This document shows, piece after piece, positions 59,723 through 64,000 of a DNA stretch of 64,000 nt. Source of the stretch: DAOUAT01 sp964551735 (GTDB taxonomy: Bacteria > Chloroflexota > Anaerolineae > CG2-30-64-16). Below the pieces are notes generated by a model. It made no database searches. It was given only the letters and a program-made list of their open reading frames with translations, and was not told where the DNA came from. The stretch covers positions 62,001-126,000 of the forward strand of contig CAZKEF010000004.1 in NCBI GenBank assembly GCA_964551735.1, written 5' to 3'. A program made the translations under genes and the position numbers. Numbering within the stretch: position 1 is the first letter of the stretch; each line of letters begins with the position of its first letter.

Positions 59723-62323
59723 GTGCACATCCAATCTCTAACGGGTTCCTGGCAGTTCCGCCAAACCAACACAACCGACTGGCTGCCCGCCACAGTCCCT
59801 GGCGGCGCCCATACCGACCTCCTGTCCCTGGGCCGTATCCCCGACCCCTTCGCGGGCGACAACGAGAAGCGCGTCGCGTGGGTCGCTGAGGCCGACTGGG
59901 AATACCGGCACAGCTTCACCGTTGCGCCCGAGCTGCTGGCCGAAGACCGGGTCACCCTGGTCTGCGACGGGCTGGACACCCTGGCAACCGTCGAGCTGAA
60001 CGGCCAGACCCTCGGCCAAACGGACAACATGTTCCGCCAGTACCGGTGGGACATCAAGGACCACTTGCGCGCCGGCGAAAATGAGCTGCGCATCGCCTTC
60101 GCCTCACCGGTGCAGTACGCCCGCGCACAGCAGACCGCGCGGCCACTGGCGGGCGTCACCCAAGCGATTCCCGGTGGGCCGCATCTGCGCAAGGCGCCCT
60201 GCCAGTTCGGCTGGGACTGGGGTCCGCAGCTCCCGCCGGTCGGCATCTGGAAGGATATCCGGCTGGAGGCTTACAGCACCGCCCGCCTGGCGGATATCCA
60301 CCTGCGGCAGCGGCATGCGAACGGCGAGGTTAAGGTCGAGGTTGAGGCCGAGGTCGAGGTTTTCGGCGCGGCGGCCGGGCCGTTGGCGCTGGCCGTGACA
60401 ATTGCTGCGCCCGACGGCCATATCATAGCCGCGCAGGCGCCTGTGGCCGATGGCCACGCGATTGTCACGACCCCGATTGAAAATCCCCAGCTCTGGTGGC
60501 CCAACGGCTACGGCGCACAGCCATTGTATGAGGTCAAGGTCGAGGTCAAAGTCGAGAGACTACCCGAATCCGCTTTAGCCAACCAACCTGAGCCCGTCGA
60601 AGGACGGCTGGCGTCTGCTCAAGACCGCACCCTTCGACGCGCTCAGGGTGCTCCGCAGGATCTACAAATAAACGCCTGGGTTGAAGCGCCGGGTCTGACT
60701 TGTGCCTCTGCCTCATACCGCATCGGCCTGCGCACCCTGGAGCTGCGCCAGGAGCCGGATCAATGGGGCCGTTCGTTCGTCTTCGAGGTCAACGACGTGC
60801 CGATCTTCGCCAAAGGCTCCGACTGGATCCCCGCCGACTCCTTCCCCACCCGCATCAGCGACGCGCAGCTCGACACGTTACTCCGCGCTGCGGCCGAGAC
60901 CCATCAGAATATGCTGCGCGTCTGGGGCGGTGGTTTCTATGAGGAAGAGCGCTTCTACGACCTGTGCGACCGCTACGGCATCTTGGTCTGGCAGGACTTC
61001 ATCTTCTCGTGCAGCATCTACCCGCTGGATGACCCGGCGTTCGTGGAGAACGTGCGCCACGAGGTCGTGGAGAACATCCGCCGGCTGCGTCATCGCGCCA
61101 GCCTGGCCCTGTGGTGCGGCAACAACGAGATGGAGCAAGGCTGGTGCGAATGGGGCTGGAGCCAACCGGAGCTAGAAGGCCTGAAGGCCGCCTACGACCG
61201 CTTCTTCCATCACACCCTGCCGGCCTGGTGCGCGGCGGAAGATCCCGACCACGCCTACTGGCCCAGCTCCCCGTCGTCCGACACGCCTTTCGTGGACCCC
61301 AACGGCCAGCGCCAGGGGGACGCGCACTACTGGGACGTTTGGCACGGCCGCAAGCCGTTCACGGCCTATCGCAAGCAGTATCCGCGCTTTATGAGCGAGT
61401 TCGGCTTCCAGGCGCTGCCGCCGCTGGCCACCGTCCGCTCCTACGCGGACGAGGCCGACTGGAACATGACGTCGTACATCATGGAACAGCACCAGAAGAA
61501 CGCCAACGGCAACGCGCTCATGGTCGGCCAGATGCTCGACACTTTCCGGCTGCCCAAGGACTTCCCCGCGCTGGTCTACCTGAGCATGGCGCTGCAGGCC
61601 GAAGGCATCCGCTACGGCGTGGAACACTGGCGGCGGCACCCCGACCGGGTCGCCGGCATCCTCTACTGGCAGCTCAACGACTGCTGGCCGGTGGCCTCGT
61701 GGTCCAGCTTGGACTACTTCGGCCGGTGGAAGGCGCTGCACTACGCGGCGCGGCGCTTCTACGCGCCGGTGATGCTCTCGGTCGAGGACAACCCACCCCG
61801 CCAGGGCCTCTACGTCACCAACGACCGGCTGACGCCGTGGACGGGCCGCATCCATTGGTGGCTGGAGACGCTGGCAGGCGAGGTGCTGGTCGCGGGCGAA
61901 GAACCCGTGGTCGCGGCGCCCCAGGCTGCCACCCACGTGCGCACCCTCGACTTCAGCGACCGCGTGGCCGACAGCAACTGCCGACAGGTGGTCTTCGTGG
62001 CCGAGTTGTGGCAGGGCGAGGCGCGCCTGGCGCGCCAGGTCGCGGCCTTCGCCCCCACTAAGCACTTGTCTCTGGCCGACCCGCAGATCGCCGCGACCGT
62101 CGAGGAGGACGCTGGCCTGCTGACCATCGCCATGACCGCCCGTTCACTGGCGCGGTACGTTGAGCTGGCGCTGAACGGCGCGGATGTCGTCTTCAGCGAC
62201 AACTACTTCGACCTGCCCGCGGGCCGGCCTGTCACCGTCACCTGCCCGCTGCCGGCCGGCTGGACGGTCGCCCAGGCGCGCGCGGCGTTCCGGGTGCGGT
62301 CGGTGTATGAGTCATATGCGTAG
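59723..62323 (+). CDS. Beta-mannosidase, glycoside hydrolase family 2
   Basis: An 866-residue enzyme. A jelly-roll start (LTGSWQFRQ, ATVPGGAHTDLL), PCQFGWDWGPQLPPVG and LWWPNGYG precede the TIM barrel. The acid/base is Glu469 (WCGNNEMEQ); the nucleophile is Glu559 (FMSEFGFQ). It would remove beta-mannose from the ends of mannan oligosaccharides. The start is GTG at 59723. Two in-frame insertions of repeat origin lie at about 60328-60362 and 60535-60670. The second holds a hairpin-forming CCTGAGCCCGTCGAAGG…CCTTCGACGCGCTCAGG pair. The GH3 gene follows. Confidence 0.92.
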   Translation: MHIQSLTGSWQFRQTNTTDWLPATVPGGAHTDLLSLGRIPDPFAGDNEKRVAWVAEADWEYRHSFTVAPELLAEDRVTLVCDGLDTLATVELNGQTLGQTDNMFRQYRWDIKDHLRAGENELRIAFASPVQYARAQQTARPLAGVTQAIPGGPHLRKAPCQFGWDWGPQLPPVGIWKDIRLEAYSTARLADIHLRQRHANGEVKVEVEAEVEVFGAAAGPLALAVTIAAPDGHIIAAQAPVADGHAIVTTPIENPQLWWPNGYGAQPLYEVKVEVKVERLPESALANQPEPVEGRLASAQDRTLRRAQGAPQDLQINAWVEAPGLTCASASYRIGLRTLELRQEPDQWGRSFVFEVNDVPIFAKGSDWIPADSFPTRISDAQLDTLLRAAAETHQNMLRVWGGGFYEEERFYDLCDRYGILVWQDFIFSCSIYPLDDPAFVENVRHEVVENIRRLRHRASLALWCGNNEMEQGWCEWGWSQPELEGLKAAYDRFFHHTLPAWCAAEDPDHAYWPSSPSSDTPFVDPNGQRQGDAHYWDVWHGRKPFTAYRKQYPRFMSEFGFQALPPLATVRSYADEADWNMTSYIMEQHQKNANGNALMVGQMLDTFRLPKDFPALVYLSMALQAEGIRYGVEHWRRHPDRVAGILYWQLNDCWPVASWSSLDYFGRWKALHYAARRFYAPVMLSVEDNPPRQGLYVTNDRLTPWTGRIHWWLETLAGEVLVAGEEPVVAAPQAATHVRTLDFSDRVADSNCRQVVFVAELWQGEARLARQVAAFAPTKHLSLADPQIAATVEEDAGLLTIAMTARSLARYVELALNGADVVFSDNYFDLPAGRPVTVTCPLPAGWTVAQARAAFRVRSVYESYA
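60535..60670. repeat. In-frame repeat insertion in the mannosidase gene
   Basis: Begins with AAGGTCGAGGTCAAAGTCG tandem words, then an inverted repeat with arms CCTGAGCCCGTCGAAGG (about 60589) and CCTTCGACGCGCTCAGG (about 60631). It encodes a loop absent from GH2 relatives as I know them. Confidence 0.7.
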
Positions 62324-62437
62324 CGAATGTCATGTTGAGCGGGTCTACAACCCAGGCTCCGTCGCGGCGAGTGTCAAGCGAAACATCTCGCCCCCACTTC
62401 ACCAGTCACATTTAGCCAACCGAGGATAAGACTACCT
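62324..62437. repeat. GTCATGTTGAGCGGGTCT-type interspersed repeat
   Basis: ATGTCATGTTGAGCGGGTCT…CGAAACATCTCGCC, related to the elements at 20755-20943 and 24990-25060, fills the gap between the two hydrolase genes. Confidence 0.6.
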
Positions 62438-64000
62438 ATGCCCGACATCCAATCCATCATCGCCCAAATGACCCTGGAAGAGAAAGCCGCGCTCTGCACG
62501 GGCGCGACCGCCTGGACCACCACCCCTATCGAACGGCGGGGCGTGCCGGAGCTATTCGTCTCCGACGGTCCGCACGGCATCCGCCGCGTGCCCGATGTAG
62601 ATTCGATGGCGATCGACGCGTTGCCGGCCACCTGCTTCCCGACCGCGTCCAGCACCGCGTGCGCCTGGGATCGCGACCTGTTGCACGAGCTGGGCCAGGC
62701 ACTGGCTGAGGAGGCGCTGGCGCTGGGCGTGGGTGTGGTGCTCGGGCCGGGCGCCAACATGAAGCGCACCCCGGTCTGCGGCCGCAACTTCGAGTACATC
62801 TCCGAAGACCCCTACCTGGCCGGGGAGTTGGCGGCCAGCCTGATCAACGGCGTGCAAAGCCGCGGCGTCGGCACCTCGTTGAAACATTACGCGGCCAACA
62901 ACCAGGAGTACCAGCGCATGACCATCAGCGCCGAGGTGGACGAGCGCGCCTTGCGCGAGATCTACCTGCCCGCGTTCGAGGCCGCCGTCAAGCAGGCCCG
63001 GCCCTGGACCGTGATGTGCTCCTACAACCGCATCAACGGCGTCTACGGCTCCGAGCACCACAGACTGCTCACGGAGATCCTCAAGGACGAATGGGGCTTC
63101 GAGGGGTTCGTGGTCTCCGACTGGGGCGCGGTGCATGACCGGGTGGCGGCGTTGCGCGGCGGCCTGGATCTGGAGATGCCCGGCCCCCGGCCGCAGCGCG
63201 TCCAGGCCGTGGTGGAGGCCGTGCGCCGCGGCGAGCTAGACGAGGCCCTGCTGGACGAGTCCGTCCGACGCATCCTGCGCATCGTCTTCAAGGCCGCAGC
63301 GACCCCCAAGGGCGGTGCGTTCGACGCGGCCGGCCATCACGCCCTGGCGCGCAAAATCGCGGCCGAGGGCATGGTGCTGCTGAAAAACGACGGCATCCTG
63401 CCTCTGAAAGACGTGCGCCGCATCGCGGTGATCGGCCACGCGGCCGCCGAGGCCCACTTCCAGGGCGGCGGCAGCTCGCACATCCACCCGACCCAGGTGG
63501 ACGTGCCGCTGGACGAGCTGAAGAAGCTGGCCGGCGACGCCGAGATCACCTTCTGCGAGGGCTATCCGGCCGACGACAGCAGCCAGCCGGCCCTGATCGC
63601 CGAAGCGGTCGCGGCCGCGGCCGCGGCCGATATCGCGCTGCTCTACATCGCCCTGCCCACCTACAAGGAATCGGAGGGTTACGACCGCGCCGACCTCGAC
63701 CTGACCGCCCAGCAGGTGGCGCTGATCCAGGCGGTGACCGCGGCCCAGCCCAGGAGCGTGGTCATCCTGAACAACGGGTCGGCCGTGACCATGAGCGCCT
63801 GGATTGACGGCGCGGCCGCGGTGTTGGAAGCCTGGATGATGGGCCAGGCCGGCGGCGGCGCCATCGCCGACGTCCTGTTCGGGGTCGTCAACCCGTCGGG
63901 CAAGCTGGCGGAGACCTTCCCGCTCCGGCTGGCCGACACGCCGGCATACATCAACTACCCCGGCGAGGCCGGCCAGGTGCGCTACGGCGAGGGCCTCTTC
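62438..64000 (+). CDS. Beta-glucosidase-like glycoside hydrolase family 3, 5' part
   Basis: 521 residues are visible and the frame runs off the window. DIQSIIAQMTLEEKAALCTG opens the (beta/alpha)8 domain, GPGANMKRTPVCGRNFEY and SLKHYAANNQE follow. The nucleophile is Asp228 (FVVSDWGA). Domain 2 starts near EGMVLLKNDGILPL and includes GGGSSHIHPT. It probably removes terminal beta-glucose or related sugars and works beside the mannosidase upstream, perhaps on glucomannan-type fragments. The ATG at 62438 has GAGGAT about 12 bases before it. Confidence 0.93.
   Translation, partial: MPDIQSIIAQMTLEEKAALCTGATAWTTTPIERRGVPELFVSDGPHGIRRVPDVDSMAIDALPATCFPTASSTACAWDRDLLHELGQALAEEALALGVGVVLGPGANMKRTPVCGRNFEYISEDPYLAGELAASLINGVQSRGVGTSLKHYAANNQEYQRMTISAEVDERALREIYLPAFEAAVKQARPWTVMCSYNRINGVYGSEHHRLLTEILKDEWGFEGFVVSDWGAVHDRVAALRGGLDLEMPGPRPQRVQAVVEAVRRGELDEALLDESVRRILRIVFKAAATPKGGAFDAAGHHALARKIAAEGMVLLKNDGILPLKDVRRIAVIGHAAAEAHFQGGGSSHIHPTQVDVPLDELKKLAGDAEITFCEGYPADDSSQPALIAEAVAAAAAADIALLYIALPTYKESEGYDRADLDLTAQQVALIQAVTAAQPRSVVILNNGSAVTMSAWIDGAAAVLEAWMMGQAGGGAIADVLFGVVNPSGKLAETFPLRLADTPAYINYPGEAGQVRYGEGLF

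Overview
The window is about 64 kb of GC-rich DNA with short intergenic gaps. Gene content points to an uncultured or environmental member of the Chloroflexota (Anaerolineae/Caldilineae-like). The reasons are a class I HMG-CoA reductase, two secreted proteins ending in the same YLPLVLR tail, Pro/Thr-rich membrane-anchored exported proteins, a DegV/ECF-sigma cluster, glycoside hydrolases and abundant interspersed repeats. This placement is inference; no rRNA or tRNA gene is visible. The sigma-70-like promoters that can be read (for example 464-492, 2183-2211, 24529-24557, 38139-38167) are close to consensus.

Layout. 1-7.3 kb: tail of a RecG-like ATP-binding regulator, HMG-CoA reductase, two tandem paralogous membrane proteins, a PaaI-type thioesterase, a DECR-type 2,4-dienoyl-CoA reductase overlapping a HAD phosphatase, and a DAO-family oxidoreductase. 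7.4-10.4 kb: a secreted repeat protein with a small YLPLVLR partner, and a YghZ-like aldo/keto reductase. 10.6-16.4 kb: a complete diversity-generating retroelement (DGR), the centrepiece of the window. Its target is a membrane-anchored NACHT NTPase with helical repeats and a C-terminal FGE/C-type-lectin-fold domain that carries the variable repeat. It is followed by a DGR reverse transcriptase, an Avd-like accessory protein and the template repeat. A DUF4258-like/DUF2283 pair lies directly upstream, probably in the same transcript. 16.4-24.5 kb: APH-family kinase, MNT/HEPN pair, a uracil-DNA glycosylase carrying an in-frame repeat insertion, PepA, PepF, BrnTA, a YhcH-family protein and two unknown small proteins. 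24.6-30.6 kb: a type I restriction-modification operon. 31-35 kb: DUF5995, GNAT, SDR, OsmC and nitrilase genes. 35.3-38.1 kb: DegV-sigma-DegV-membrane-protein cluster. 38.3-43.5 kb: exported protein, Pth and Mfd. 43.5-48.4 kb: VOC protein, small membrane protein, DUF1349, DppBC-like permeases, a D12 adenine methylase and a RelE-type toxin-antitoxin pair. 48.5-54.5 kb: ThDP decarboxylase-like enzyme with RidA, acyl-CoA ligase, SDR, NTF2-like protein and a lytic transglycosylase. 54.8-57.2 kb: nuoE, nuoF and a double-ACT protein. 57.3-59.2 kb: the second repeat-protein/YLPLVLR cassette. 59.7-64 kb: beta-mannosidase and a truncated GH3 beta-glucosidase.

Two themes stand out. First, the DGR: over an 80-bp TR/VR match, all 10 mismatches fall on template adenines, which is the signature of adenine-directed mutagenic homing. 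It would diversify the ligand-binding face of an NLR-like NTPase. Defence-type modules nearby (type I RM, BrnTA, MNT/HEPN, RelE) make a conflict role plausible but unproven. Second, the window is peppered with short repeats: private tandem-word clusters often arranged as inverted arms, a 62-bp palindromic element, and hairpin-bounded repeats. Many have entered coding sequences in frame (Mfd three times, UDG, Pth, beta-mannosidase, the DGR target).
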